From Gammaproteobacteria bacterium (GTDB lineage: Bacteria; Pseudomonadota; Gammaproteobacteria; Acidiferrobacterales; Sulfurifustaceae): a DNA stretch of 64,000 nt. The notes beneath the pieces are model-generated. The model did no database searches and was not told the origin of the DNA. It saw only the letters and a program-made list of their open reading frames with translations. The position numbers and the translations under genes were made by a program. Where the stretch lies: assembly GCA_016199745.1 (NCBI GenBank), contig JACQFZ010000004.1, forward strand, positions 1 through 64,000, given 5' to 3'. Within the stretch, counting starts at the first letter, position 1. Each line of letters opens with the position of its first letter. Shown piece after piece: positions 36,375 through 45,149 of the stretch.

Positions 36375-36611
36375 TTACATGCGATCCTGCATGCCCTCCA
36401 CGCCACCAACCTCGGCGCAGTGCGCGCAACAGTAAAACGCACCGCCGTGCTCCGTGCCGTGGCCGACAATACGGCAGCCACAATGCGCACAGCGCGGCGC
36501 CAAGGCGTGAATCGCACACTCCAACGAATCGAAGGTGTGACAGTCACCATCGACCATTAGCACCTGAAACGCCTTGTCGTAATCGTTGCCGCAGACTTCG
36601 CATTGGGCCAT
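36375..36611 (-). CDS. Small cysteine-rich metal-binding protein
   Basis: A 78-aa protein with clustered CxxC-type cysteines (CEVCGNDY, CAHCGCRIVGH, CCAHC) and several histidines, arranged as a zinc-ribbon or metallothionein-like fold. A strong AAGGAGG precedes the ATG. It stands just upstream of the DUF488 gene in the same direction. It probably binds zinc; its role is unknown. Confidence 0.75.
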   Translation of the reverse strand: MAQCEVCGNDYDKAFQVLMVDGDCHTFDSLECAIHALAPRCAHCGCRIVGHGTEHGGAFYCCAHCAEVGGVEGMQDRM

Positions 36612-36879
36612 TTCTGCCTCCTTGGCATCAACGACGGCGCAAAGACACTGCGATGCACACCGTCGCCGCCCATCCTAAAGTGCGCCAGAGGTTAGCACGG
36701 CACATTCCAACGAAAACAGATGAGGGACATTAGGGTGAACGGTGGCGCATGCCGGCAGTTTTTGAAACACCTCAGCGATCGTGCTCGATGACATTGGCGC
36801 TCTAGCTGTTTCCGCCGATTACACCACGGACCAGTCAACAAATGGTTTGCGCAGTGTGAGGTGCCCTATTAAGGTAGTG
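36612..36879. other. Non-coding stretch before a decayed gene
   Basis: I see no intact gene. Short open pieces (for example a GTG at about 36735 giving about 18 codons) are too small to identify. The stretch separates the leftward metal-protein operon from the decayed rightward gene pair. Confidence 0.4.
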
Positions 36880-37100
36880 TTGACTGAGATCGACAACATC
36901 AAGAAGGCCGATAGGGTCAAGTTGGAAACAGAATCCAAGATCAAATGTCTGATGGAAGGGGCAAATAAGGCACGCGACGCCGCCTATAGCCAGCGCCACG
37001 ACATTGGGCGACCTAATGACAGCGGAGAACGAAATCGAACTGGCGGATTCTTGCGCTAGGTAAAGTCAAGGAACTTCTACCCAAAGGAGGTCAGACATGA
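36880..37100 (+). pseudogene. Double-frameshifted small gene
   Basis: Protein-like sequence continues across three reading frames: TEIDNIKKADRVKLETESKI to about 37009 in the first, DLMTAENEIELADSC at 37010-37054 in the second, and LGKVKELLPKGGQT ending in TGA at 37098-37100 in the third. Removing one G near 37005-37008 and one base near 37055 would restore a single frame of about 73 codons. It starts at TTG 36880 (or GTG 36877) after AAGG. The restored stop overlaps the next gene's start as ATGA, which strongly supports the composite reading. No family recognised. Sequencing error is the alternative to true decay. Confidence 0.6.
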
Positions 37101-37300
37101 GCGAACCTAACATACAGCTAATTTTGGCTGTTTTGCAGGTCAGCCTGCGGACATCGAATGAACTGACTGTGATGTTGGAGCGCGCTCAGATGGAGAAGCG
37201 AGACATTACCGATCAAGAGATCGATGACCTTAAGAACGGCAATGATATCTTGAGCGAAGACCTGATCAGACGGTTGCGGTCCACTCCGCCGGCTGACTGA
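37097..37300 (+). CDS. Small hypothetical protein
   Basis: A 67-aa, charged, probably all-helical protein (MSEPNIQLILAVLQVSLR at the start, then acidic KRDITDQEIDDLKNG). A consensus AAAGGAGG ribosome site precedes the ATG, and it overlaps the stop of the frameshifted upstream gene as ATGA, so the two once formed a coupled pair. No family recognised. The local composition is less GC-rich than its flanks, a mild sign of transfer. Confidence 0.65.
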   Translation: MSEPNIQLILAVLQVSLRTSNELTVMLERAQMEKRDITDQEIDDLKNGNDILSEDLIRRLRSTPPAD

Positions 37301-37320
37301 AAAGGCACCTTTGTCGATTA

Positions 37321-37794
37321 TCAGCCAGTAGCAAAGCATGAGCGCAACCGGGCAAAATAACCGATCACAATAACGGGGACCCGCTCGATGATAGCGACCA
37401 CCGCTGGTTTGATGCCGTAAAGCACACCGGCGACTGCCGGCACATCACCGACGGCGAGGTAAATCCAACTGAGTGCGATCAAAATGAAAAGCGACGGCAA
37501 CACGAACAACGCGCCGGCGACGATGCCGCCCCAGGCGCCATGCATCAACCAACCGATATACGTCGCCAGCTGCTGCGCCTCCGGCCCAGGCAGCACCATG
37601 CAGTAGTTGAGTGCATGCCGGAAACGCTGTTCGGAGATCCAACGCCGGCGCTCGACCAATTCTTGATGCATGAGCGCAATCTGCCCGGCTGGACCGCCGA
37701 AACTGATAAAACCGAGCTTCAGCCAGTAACGCAGTGCCTCGCCGAACGATATATGGCGTGGTTCGGCAACGACAACAGTGGATGCCAACGACAC
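37321..37794 (-). pseudogene. Truncated chromate transporter ChrA
   Basis: The first about 145 residues match the N-terminal half of ChrA ([46 protein letters not shown]). ChrA proteins are usually about 400 aa with two homologous halves. Here the match fades after [13 protein letters not shown] and the frame stops at 157 aa, next to the rightward small gene pair. The C-terminal half is not found nearby. This looks like a remnant cut by deletion or insertion of the 36.8-37.3 kb patch, although short half-size ChrA proteins exist in some bacteria. Confidence 0.7.
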
Positions 37795-37876
37795 AATCCC
37801 CCAAACAGAGCGAGCGCGAATACGCCGTGCGCGCGTTATGGCAGGGGCCGCTGACAGCAGAAAGACGAATCGCTTA

Positions 37877-38083
37877 TTACCTAATATGAAACCGCGAGCG
37901 CACCGGTTTACCGCTGCTCATCTCGATCTTGCGCCAGCCGCCGTCGTCGTTCATCGTCACCCAGCGTCGCTCTTCCTAGCGATAGAACCAGTCCTTGTCC
38001 ATCTCGTAGTACAACGCGTGCACGATCCGCTCGGCCGTCGCCTCCTCGCCGACGTGATAAGCCCAGATATTTTTGCACCGCAT
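37877..38083 (-). pseudogene. Small ORF interrupted by an in-frame amber codon
   Basis: Read on the minus strand from ATG 38083, 35 codons (MRCKNIWAYHVGEEATAERI to KDWFYR) are followed by TAG at 37976-37978, then 32 more protein-like codons (EERRWVTMNDDGGWRKIE to RFHIR) and TAA. The composition and the hydrophilic, aromatic-rich style are continuous across the stop. It looks like one 68-residue gene broken by a nonsense mutation, or less likely a read-through case. No family recognised and no good ribosome site. Confidence 0.45.
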
Positions 38084-38155
38084 CACCGAACTAAAACTGA
38101 TTTACAGCAGATGCAATCGCCCTATTCCTACGGGCGGGCCGACGCCGAGTGGTGA

Positions 38156-38683
38156 CTAAACGGTCGGCTTGCGCTTGACGACAATGATGGGATTGGTGAA
38201 GAGCACCGAGTTCGGAATGAGCACGCGACTGACGTCGTTGTCGAGCGTGGTATAGCGCAGATCGATGGCGATCACCATGCCTTCTTGGCCGGTGACATTG
38301 ACGCAGTCATTGATGTCGAACGGTCGGTAGATCAGCAACAACACGCCGGCCAGCACGTTGGAAATCGTATCGCGCAACGCGAAGCCGAGCGCAAAGCCGG
38401 TGAGGCCGAGGCCAGCGACCAATGCCGAGATATTGATACCGAGGGTACCGATAGCGGTGACAATGCCGAACGTCACCAACACGATGTGGACGGAACGCGA
38501 GCACAGCGACACTACCAGCGCATTCATCCGCAAGCGCCCCACTACCCGTCCCAACGCCCGGTCCGACAGGCGCGCCGCTAACCAGAAGATCAGGAAGATC
38601 AGCACCGCAACCAGGACGCGCGGGCCCCAGGTAAGCAGCAACTCCAGTGCGCGTTCACTGGTGGCATGAAAAAAATCGTTCAT
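38156..38683 (-). CDS. Short MscS-type mechanosensitive channel
   Basis: A small-conductance mechanosensitive channel homologue of 175 aa. It shows N-terminal helices, the pore-lining helix (ALVAGLGLTGFALGFALRD) and the start of the beta domain (FDINDCVNVTGQEG, LIPNSVLFTNPI). It ends soon after that, lacking most of the cytoplasmic vestibule of E. coli MscS (286 aa). Short forms are widespread, so this need not be damage. ATG 38683 (MNDFFHAT) is the natural start; the upstream open frame is not membrane-like. Confidence 0.78.
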   Translation of the reverse strand: MNDFFHATSERALELLLTWGPRVLVAVLIFLIFWLAARLSDRALGRVVGRLRMNALVVSLCSRSVHIVLVTFGIVTAIGTLGINISALVAGLGLTGFALGFALRDTISNVLAGVLLLIYRPFDINDCVNVTGQEGMVIAIDLRYTTLDNDVSRVLIPNSVLFTNPIIVVKRKPTV

Positions 38684-38898
38684 TGAGTCACGCACGACGG
38701 ATCCATTCCCTAATTTGAGTTGTGGTTTTGGTAATGCCACTGACGGAGGGATTGTGCAGTACATCGTCGAACCGCGGAAGCGGCAAGATCCGCATTCCGC
38801 AGACTAAAAATCCCCGTCAACAAAGGGCCTTATGTCTATCACCAGCGTCGGTACGTAGGAAGAGTTAGATGCGGGTAAAAAATAACGGCACTCGATAC

Positions 38899-38954
38899 TA
38901 CCCCCACCCTAACCCTCCCCCGCGCCGTTGCGGGGGAGGGTTAGGGTGGGGGTA
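38899..38954. repeat. 24-bp perfect inverted repeat (CCCTC/GAGGG family)
   Basis: Arms 38899-38922 and 38931-38954 are perfectly complementary with an 8-base loop, followed on the plus strand by six T. The sequence is built of CCCACCCTAACCC-type tracts. It lies downstream of rluB and upstream of mscS. It resembles the palindromes at 4.1 and 45.95 kb, so it may be a dispersed repeat that can also terminate transcription. Confidence 0.7.
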
Positions 38955-38987
38955 TTTTTTAAGGCAGCTCTTAAAAATTCTACAAAT

Positions 38988-39881
38988 CTACGTTCGCTTG
39001 CGGCGATCAGCGCCCGCTGGTTTGCGGCGAGTTGTCGATGAGTTATTGCGCCCTCTAATCGGTGCGGCTGATCGGACACGCGAAGACGACTTCTTCGGCG
39101 CCGTCGGTGGGCGCAGATCGACGCTGCGATAAAGCTCGTCCATGACTTCCTTATCGAGATCGTCGAACCGCCCCGGCCGCACCAGTCGCGGCAAGGTCGC
39201 GACGCCGTAACGTACGCGGATCAATCGACTCACGGTCGCGCCGACCGCTTCCCACATGCGTCGTACTTCGCGGTTGCGCCCTTCGCGAATGACCACGTGA
39301 TACCAATGATTCGCACCGGTGCCGCCGGCATCGGCGACGCTCTCGAAACGCGCCGGACCGTCTTCGAGCGTTACGCCTTCGGTCAGCTGCTTGATCATCT
39401 CCGGCGTCACTGCGCCCAACACGCGCACGGCATATTCGCGCTCGATCTCGGCCGACGGATGCATGAGGCGATGCGCTAGATCACCGTCGGTGGTGAACAG
39501 CATCAATCCGGAGGAATTCATATCGAGCCGACCGATAGCGATCCAGCGGCTATTGCGGAGCGTCGGTAAATTGTCGAACACCGTCGGCCGACCTTCAGGA
39601 TCGTTGCGCGTCGTCACTTCGCCCTCGGGCTTGTGATAAACGAGCACGCGCGGCTTCGGCGTAAACGTCGGCTTCGGCAGCACCCGACCGTCGATGCGCA
39701 GGATTTGCTCCGGACCGACGCGATCGCCGAGCTTAGCCGGGCGGCCATCGATGGTGACGCGACCTTGCTCGATCCAACGTTCCATCTCGCGGCGCGAGCC
39801 GGCGCCAGCGCGCGCTAATACTTTTTGCAGTTTCTCGCCGGCGGGAGCGTCAGCGGCGGGCGGGCGATTTTTGAAAGTCAT
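38988..39881 (-). CDS. rluB: 23S rRNA pseudouridine synthase RluB
   Basis: Converts uridine 2605 of 23S rRNA to pseudouridine. An S4-type RNA-binding domain comes first (KLQKVLARAGAGSRREMERWI), then the RsuA/RluB catalytic domain with the nucleophilic Asp in GRLDMNSSGL and EGRNREVRRM. A basic, low-complexity tail ends in RRKRT. It follows scpB in the conserved gammaproteobacterial order trpS-scpA-scpB-rluB. Confidence 0.92.
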   Translation of the reverse strand: MTFKNRPPAADAPAGEKLQKVLARAGAGSRREMERWIEQGRVTIDGRPAKLGDRVGPEQILRIDGRVLPKPTFTPKPRVLVYHKPEGEVTTRNDPEGRPTVFDNLPTLRNSRWIAIGRLDMNSSGLMLFTTDGDLAHRLMHPSAEIEREYAVRVLGAVTPEMIKQLTEGVTLEDGPARFESVADAGGTGANHWYHVVIREGRNREVRRMWEAVGATVSRLIRVRYGVATLPRLVRPGRFDDLDKEVMDELYRSVDLRPPTAPKKSSSRVRSAAPIRGRNNSSTTRRKPAGADRRKRT

Positions 39882-40041
39882 GATGATCTCTGCGCAGGCA
39901 TAGACAAGTCGGTCGGACCGAGCACAACGAATCTAAAAAACGTTAATGGATAGTGTATCGGCCTGCCGCAGGGAGCCACGAATGTTGCGACTAAAGGAAC
40001 AGTCGTTCGGCCCTACCTGCCCCCGCGCGAACGCGCTAGTT

Positions 40042-40809
40042 CTACTCGTCGGTCGAGCTGGCGGAATGCACCAACTCTGGCGTCGGTTCGGCCTCGGCGG
40101 TTTCATCGCTCGCCGATGCATAGGTCGGCGATTCGTTGGCGGTATTGCCGTCGCCGGTCGATTCGTTATCAGCCGTGGACGCCTCGCCTCGAGCCACTGC
40201 CTCGCCGGCAGCAGCGCGGGCATCGAGCTCGGCACCGATAAGGGCGATGTCGCGCAACTCGGCCAGCGGCGGCAACTCATCGAGCTTGCCTAAGCTGAAA
40301 TATTCCAGAAACTCGCGGGTTGTACCGTAAAGCGCCGGCCGGCCAGGAACTTCTTTGCGGCCGACTTCGCGAATCCAATCGCGTTGCATCAACGTCTTGA
40401 TGATCTCGGTGCTGACACCGACGCCGCGGATGTCTTCGATATCGCCGCGCGTCACCGGCTGGCGATAAGCAATGATGGCAAGCGTCTCGAGCAACGCCCG
40501 CGAGTAGCGCGCCGGCCGCTCTTCCACCAACCGCGCCAACCACGACGAATACTTCTCGCGCGTCTGCAGGCGATAAGCTTTTTCAATCTGCTTAAGCTCG
40601 ATGCCACGCTCGGCGTATTCCTGTTCCAGTTGCTGCAGCACGTCGCGAATCTCGTCGCGCGTCGGCCGCGAATCTTCCGGAAACATTGCCGCCATGCGAT
40701 CCAGCGTCAACGGTTGGCCGGCAACCAGCAACGCCGCTTCGACGATGTTCTTCACTTCGGGATTGACGGCGCTCGCGCTCGTCTCGGGAGGGGTTTCAAT
40801 CTCACTCAT
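40042..40809 (-). CDS. scpB: Segregation and condensation protein ScpB
   Basis: The winged-helix partner of ScpA and SMC in chromosome condensation. Recognisable are VEAALLVAGQPLTLDRMAAMF, RPARYSRALLETLAIIAYRQPVTRGDIE and GRPALYGTTREFLEYFSL. An acidic, low-complexity tail of about 70 aa follows the conserved core. It starts 13 bp after scpA, and AGGTGAG precedes the ATG. Confidence 0.93.
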   Translation of the reverse strand: MSEIETPPETSASAVNPEVKNIVEAALLVAGQPLTLDRMAAMFPEDSRPTRDEIRDVLQQLEQEYAERGIELKQIEKAYRLQTREKYSSWLARLVEERPARYSRALLETLAIIAYRQPVTRGDIEDIRGVGVSTEIIKTLMQRDWIREVGRKEVPGRPALYGTTREFLEYFSLGKLDELPPLAELRDIALIGAELDARAAAGEAVARGEASTADNESTGDGNTANESPTYASASDETAEAEPTPELVHSASSTDE

Positions 40810-40822
40810 CGATATGACTCAC

Positions 40823-41626
40823 CTAGGCAGCCGCCTTCACGTGAATGGGCGCATACGGTTCTTGTTGGATCGCGACGATCAGCGATTCTTTAAGTAATTC
40901 GAGTATAGCTATGAAAGTCACGACCAAACCCAATCTTCCTTCGTGCGGTTCGAACAGCGACTGGAAGCTCAAGAATTCTTGCGCCTGTACCCGCGCCAGG
41001 ATTTCGGTCATGCGCTCGCGCACCGACAACGGTTCGAGTTTTACTCGATGGTGCCGATGCAACGCCGCCCGCTCCATCACCTGCCGGAACGCCTCGACCA
41101 GATCGTCCAATGCCACGTTCGGCGGCGTCTTGGTCCGCGGGATGTGATCTGGATCGGTGACGACTAAGTGGATATCGCGGCCAACGCGCGGCAACTGATC
41201 GATGCCTTCGGCCGCCTGGCGGTAACGCTCGTATTCCTGCAACCGGCGCACGAGCTCAGCGCGCGGATCGGTCTCTTCGGCCGCGACCGCCTGCGGCCGC
41301 GGTAACAGCATGCGCGATTTGATCTCGGCCAACATCGCCGCCATCAGCAGGTATTCCGCGGCGAGCTCGATCTTCAGCACCACCATGAGGTCGATATAGC
41401 GCATGTACTGACGCGTTACCTCGGCGATCGGAATGTCGAGGATGTCGAGATTTTCTTTGCGGATCAGATACAGCAACAGGTCGAGCGGGCCTTCGAAGGT
41501 CTCCTCGAGGAACACCTCGAGCGCGTTCGGCGGGATATACAGATCTTGCGGTAACTCGGTATAGGCATCGCCGCGTACGAGCGCAATGCGGGTCGCTAAC
41601 GGTGCTTCGATCGGCGTATCGGTCAT
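40823..41626 (-). CDS. scpA: Segregation and condensation protein ScpA
   Basis: The kleisin subunit that links SMC heads. Conserved segments are FEGPLDLLLYLIRKENLDILDIPIAEVTRQY, AAEYLLMAAMLAEIKSRMLLP and a C-terminal winged helix (FIAILELLKESLIVA). ATG 41626 (MTDTPIEAP) overlaps the trpS stop as ATGA, showing translational coupling. The longer open frame upstream lies inside trpS. Confidence 0.93.
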   Translation of the reverse strand: MTDTPIEAPLATRIALVRGDAYTELPQDLYIPPNALEVFLEETFEGPLDLLLYLIRKENLDILDIPIAEVTRQYMRYIDLMVVLKIELAAEYLLMAAMLAEIKSRMLLPRPQAVAAEETDPRAELVRRLQEYERYRQAAEGIDQLPRVGRDIHLVVTDPDHIPRTKTPPNVALDDLVEAFRQVMERAALHRHHRVKLEPLSVRERMTEILARVQAQEFLSFQSLFEPHEGRLGLVVTFIAILELLKESLIVAIQQEPYAPIHVKAAA

Positions 41627-42843
41627 GCGTATCCTAGCCCCATCACGTTGCGCACTTCGGATAATGTTTCTTCGGCGATGTCGCGCGCGCGCCGGCAACC
41701 GTCGGCGACGATGCTGCGCACGCCGGCGGCATCGCGTGCGAATTCGGCGGCGCGCTCTTGGATCGGCTGCAGCTCCTTGAGCACGGCATCGATCACCGGT
41801 TTCTTACATTCTAGGCAACCAATGCCGGCAGTGGTGCAACCTTCACGCACCCAGGCTTTGGTTTTCTCGTCGGAATAGACCGTGTGGAATTCCCAGACTG
41901 GGCACTTTTCCGGATTACCCGGGTCGGTGCGACGCACGCGCGCCGGATCGGTCGGCATGGTCTTGAGCTTGGTTTCGACTTCCTGCGGCTCGTCGCGCAG
42001 CGAGATGACGTTGTTGTACGACTTCGACATCTTGCGACCGTCGAGGCCCGGCATCTTCGAGGATTCGGTCAATAGCGGTTGCGGTTCCGGCAGGATGATC
42101 TTGCCGCCACCTTCGAGGTAACCGTAGAGTCGTTCTTTATCGCCGAGGGCAATGTTCTTCTGCCGTTCGAGCAACGCATGCGCCCGGCCGATGGCGTCTT
42201 GCTCGCCCCGCTCCAGATACGCGGCACGTAAATCGCGATAGAGCTTGGCGTTCTTCTTGCCCATCTTTTGGATCGCCTCTTCCGCGCGCGCCTCGTAACC
42301 GGGCTCGCGGCCATACAAATGATTGAAGCGACGCGCGATTTCGCGCGTGAGCTCGACGTGCGGCACTTGGTCTTCGCCGACCGGCACGTAAGACGAACGG
42401 TAAATGAGAATATCAGCGCTTTGCAGCAGCGGATAGCCAAGAAATCCGTAGGTCGATAGGTCTTTTTCCTTAAGCTGCGCCTGCTGATCTTTATAGGTCG
42501 GCACCCGCTCGAGCCATGACAACGGCGTGATCATCGATAGCAGTGTGTGCAGCTCGGCGTGCTGCGGCACGCGCGATTGGATAAAGAGCGTGGCGGTATT
42601 CGGATCGACACCGGCGGCGAGCCAATCGGTGACCATGTCCCAGACGCTGTCGGCGATGACGTGCGGCTCTTCGTAATGCGTGGTCAGCGCGTGCCAGTCG
42701 GCAATGAAGAAATAACATTCGTATTCGTTCTGCAGCCGAACCCAATTCTTGAGCACGCCGTGGTAGTGGCCGAGATGCAGCCGACCGGTCGGGCGCATGC
42801 CCGATAGCACGCGTGGGGTCTGGGCGGTCAGGACGGCGCTCAT
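41623..42843 (-). CDS. trpS: Tryptophanyl-tRNA synthetase
   Basis: Charges tRNA-Trp. The class I motifs are GRLHLGHYHG (HIGH-type) and DGRKMSKSYNN (KMSKS-type). At 406 aa it is the longer proteobacterial form, with an inserted Cys-containing segment near the C-terminus (GIGCLECKK). ATG 42843 (MSAVLTAQTPR) overlaps the protease stop by 4 bp. Confidence 0.93.
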   Translation of the reverse strand: MSAVLTAQTPRVLSGMRPTGRLHLGHYHGVLKNWVRLQNEYECYFFIADWHALTTHYEEPHVIADSVWDMVTDWLAAGVDPNTATLFIQSRVPQHAELHTLLSMITPLSWLERVPTYKDQQAQLKEKDLSTYGFLGYPLLQSADILIYRSSYVPVGEDQVPHVELTREIARRFNHLYGREPGYEARAEEAIQKMGKKNAKLYRDLRAAYLERGEQDAIGRAHALLERQKNIALGDKERLYGYLEGGGKIILPEPQPLLTESSKMPGLDGRKMSKSYNNVISLRDEPQEVETKLKTMPTDPARVRRTDPGNPEKCPVWEFHTVYSDEKTKAWVREGCTTAGIGCLECKKPVIDAVLKELQPIQERAAEFARDAAGVRSIVADGCRRARDIAEETLSEVRNVMGLGYA

Positions 42844-43511
42844 TGCAAGAGACTCACCAGCGAAAAAATCGTGTGTTGCACAAACGCTATCGGCGGACCG
42901 AGGATCGTCCCCAAAATGTGAAAGGAGTTCTCGGTAACGAACAACGCCAACAAAACGAAGAAGCCATAGGGCTCGACCTGACTCAACTGCCAAGAAAGAC
43001 GGCCGGGCAATAGGCCGACGGCAATACGTCCGCCATCCAGCGGCGGCAATGGCAACAAGTTGAGCATCATCAAAACAGCGTTAATCTCGACGCCTTTGAC
43101 ACCCATGTAAACTAACGCCGCCCCCGCCGATCCAAAACCTTCCGGAATGCTTGTACCCAGCACAGCTGCCAAACCCCAGAAAGCCGCCATCAGCAAATTG
43201 GCGAACGGACCGGCCGCAGCGACGTACACCATATCTCGTTTTGGGTGCCGTAAATTTTCGGCGGTCACGGGAATCGGCTTGGCCCAGCCGAAGGCACCGC
43301 CGCCGGCCAACAGCAGCAGCAGCGGCACCAGCACGGTACCAATCGGGTCGATGTGCTTGAACGGATTGAGCGTCAACCGGCCGAGACGCTGCGCTGTTGC
43401 GTCACCCAGGCGTTTCGCCATCCAACCGTGAGCCACTTCGTGAACGGTGATGGCGAACAACATGGGGATTATCGCAACGGCGATGGACTGAGGGAGTGTT
43501 AAATCTTGCAT
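42840..43511 (-). CDS. Site-2-protease-type membrane metalloprotease (M50)
   Basis: A polytopic membrane protein of 223 aa with the zinc motif HEVAHGW in the first helix and the second metal-ligand motif LPLPPLDGGRI. These define the M50 family, and in this size class they are of the minimal YwhC-like type. It is commonly found beside trpS and scpA in proteobacteria, as here. The substrate is unknown. Confidence 0.88.
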   Translation of the reverse strand: MQDLTLPQSIAVAIIPMLFAITVHEVAHGWMAKRLGDATAQRLGRLTLNPFKHIDPIGTVLVPLLLLLAGGGAFGWAKPIPVTAENLRHPKRDMVYVAAAGPFANLLMAAFWGLAAVLGTSIPEGFGSAGAALVYMGVKGVEINAVLMMLNLLPLPPLDGGRIAVGLLPGRLSWQLSQVEPYGFFVLLALFVTENSFHILGTILGPPIAFVQHTIFSLVSLLQ

Positions 43512-43578
43512 CGGCCGGCGAGTATATCAGGGCCGGCGGTCGCGGCGCAGTAGCCCTGCGGGGGCTGGGATCGATCCC

Positions 43579-44217
43579 TCAGGCTTCTGCTGGTAGTGAG
43601 CCTAATCCTTTCGTGTCGCCTCGCCCCTGCCGGGCTATTTCGACAACGCCGTCGCCCAGCACGATAACCGTCGTCGGCTCGAGTCCGCAATTGCCACCAT
43701 CGATGATGAGGTCCACGTGATGCTCCAAGCGATCGCGGATGATCTCAGGATCGTTTAACGGCAACGTCTCGTCCGGCAAAATCAACGTCGAGCTCATCAA
43801 CGGCTCGCGCAGCTCGGCTAACAGTGCTTGGGCAATAATATGATCGGGAACCCGCAGACCGATGGTCTTGCGCCGAGGATTTTGCAGTCGCCGCGGCACT
43901 TCGCGCGTAGCCGGCAATATAAAGGTGTAAGGCCCCGGTGTGTAAGCACGCAAGATGCGGTAATCGGCGTTACTGAGTCGGGCGTATAAGGCGACGTCAG
44001 ACAGGTCGCGGCAGACCAGCGTGAAGTTGTGCCGATCGTTAACCGCGCGAATGCGGCGGATACGCTCCATCGCTGCCTTGTCGCCAATATGACAACCGAT
44101 GGCATAGCTCGAGTCAGTCGGATAAACGACGACGCCGCCGTCGTGCACAATCTCGACCGCGCGTTTGATCAAGCGCGATTGCGGATTGTCCGGATGGATT
44201 TGGAAATACTGCGCCAT
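43579..44217 (-). CDS. yciO: YciO/Sua5/YrdC-family protein
   Basis: A 212-aa protein of the YrdC-like fold (IVHDGGVVVYPTDSSYAIGC, YTPGPYTFILPAT, GLRVPDH). The KRP-type motif of tRNA-modifying Sua5/TsaC is absent, and the size and ends fit the YciO branch. It lies in the same direction as the PHP phosphatase gene, as in many gammaproteobacteria. Confidence 0.85.
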   Translation of the reverse strand: MAQYFQIHPDNPQSRLIKRAVEIVHDGGVVVYPTDSSYAIGCHIGDKAAMERIRRIRAVNDRHNFTLVCRDLSDVALYARLSNADYRILRAYTPGPYTFILPATREVPRRLQNPRRKTIGLRVPDHIIAQALLAELREPLMSSTLILPDETLPLNDPEIIRDRLEHHVDLIIDGGNCGLEPTTVIVLGDGVVEIARQGRGDTKGLGSLPAEA

Positions 44218-44257
44218 GGAGTTAGCTCTTTATGCGTGCGCCCGACTTACTAAAAAG

Positions 44258-45106
44258 TCAGGCGTTGACGGTACCTTCGAATGCACTCCACACCGGCGTC
44301 ACCGCTGCCGGCAACATTGCGAGCCTACCTAGATCCGCCCATGATTTTTCCGGTCCGTGATAATCGGATCCGACCGAGCCTAGCAATCCGTACTCACAGG
44401 CGATTTGCGCAAACCGCTCGGTATCTGCCGGTCCGTGGCTTCCCGATATCACTTCAATCGCCCGCCCGCCGCAATCGATAAATTCTCGTAGCAGTTTTTT
44501 AAGTTTGCCGCTGCTGACCCGATAACGGGCCGGATGTGCCAAAACCGCGATGCCACCGGCGCCGCAAATCCAGCCAACTGCCTCGTCAAGCCGCGCCCAT
44601 TGTCCCGACACATGCGCCGGGCGTCCTTGGCCGAGGTATTGTTTAAAGGCCTGCTTGCTATCCCTAACGAAGCCATGTGTTACCAAAAATTGCGCAAAAT
44701 GGGTACGCGATAGAATCGCGCCCCGAGCGAGCTGCCGTACGTAGTCGTACGCCCCTTCGATATTTTTCTTACGTAACCGCCGATCGATTTCTTGCGCACG
44801 CCAATTGCGCTGTTCGCGTATCCCCGCCAATCCTTGCTGCAAGGCCGCATTCGCCGGATCGATCGCCAAACCGACGATATGCAAGGTCTCGCGTTCCCAT
44901 GTCACCGAAATTTCCACCCCCGGCAGCAGCCGCAATCCCAATTTCTCACCGGCGACCTGGGCCTCCGCTAAACCGTCGGTAACGTCATGATCGGTCAGCG
45001 CCAGCGTCGTCACGCCGTTGGCATGTGCTCGCGTCACCAACTCGGTTGGCGTCAGCGTACCGTCAGAATGCAGGGAATGGGCGTGCAAATCGTACGCGGG
45101 GGGCAT
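44258..45106 (-). CDS. rnm: PHP-domain phosphoesterase (RNase AM / YciV)
   Basis: A PHP metallophosphoesterase matching YciV/RNase AM, which acts on nucleoside 3',5'-bisphosphates and trims 5' ends of RNA. The N-terminal YDLHAHSLHSDGTLTP motif and the internal LTDHDVTDG and GVEISVTW carry metal ligands, and GSDYHGPEK occurs near the end. The start at 45106 (MPPAYDLHAH) is fixed by the PHP motif. It is divergent from the next gene. Confidence 0.88.
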   Translation of the reverse strand: MPPAYDLHAHSLHSDGTLTPTELVTRAHANGVTTLALTDHDVTDGLAEAQVAGEKLGLRLLPGVEISVTWERETLHIVGLAIDPANAALQQGLAGIREQRNWRAQEIDRRLRKKNIEGAYDYVRQLARGAILSRTHFAQFLVTHGFVRDSKQAFKQYLGQGRPAHVSGQWARLDEAVGWICGAGGIAVLAHPARYRVSSGKLKKLLREFIDCGGRAIEVISGSHGPADTERFAQIACEYGLLGSVGSDYHGPEKSWADLGRLAMLPAAVTPVWSAFEGTVNA

Positions 45107-45149
45107 GAGTTTCGACTGACCTTCGTCACCTAAAAGACCGGCTATCCTT

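Noticed and set aside
38899-38954. CRISPR or tandem repeat array
   Set aside because: Single inverted repeat with a loop; no regularly spaced direct repeats or cas genes anywhere in the window.
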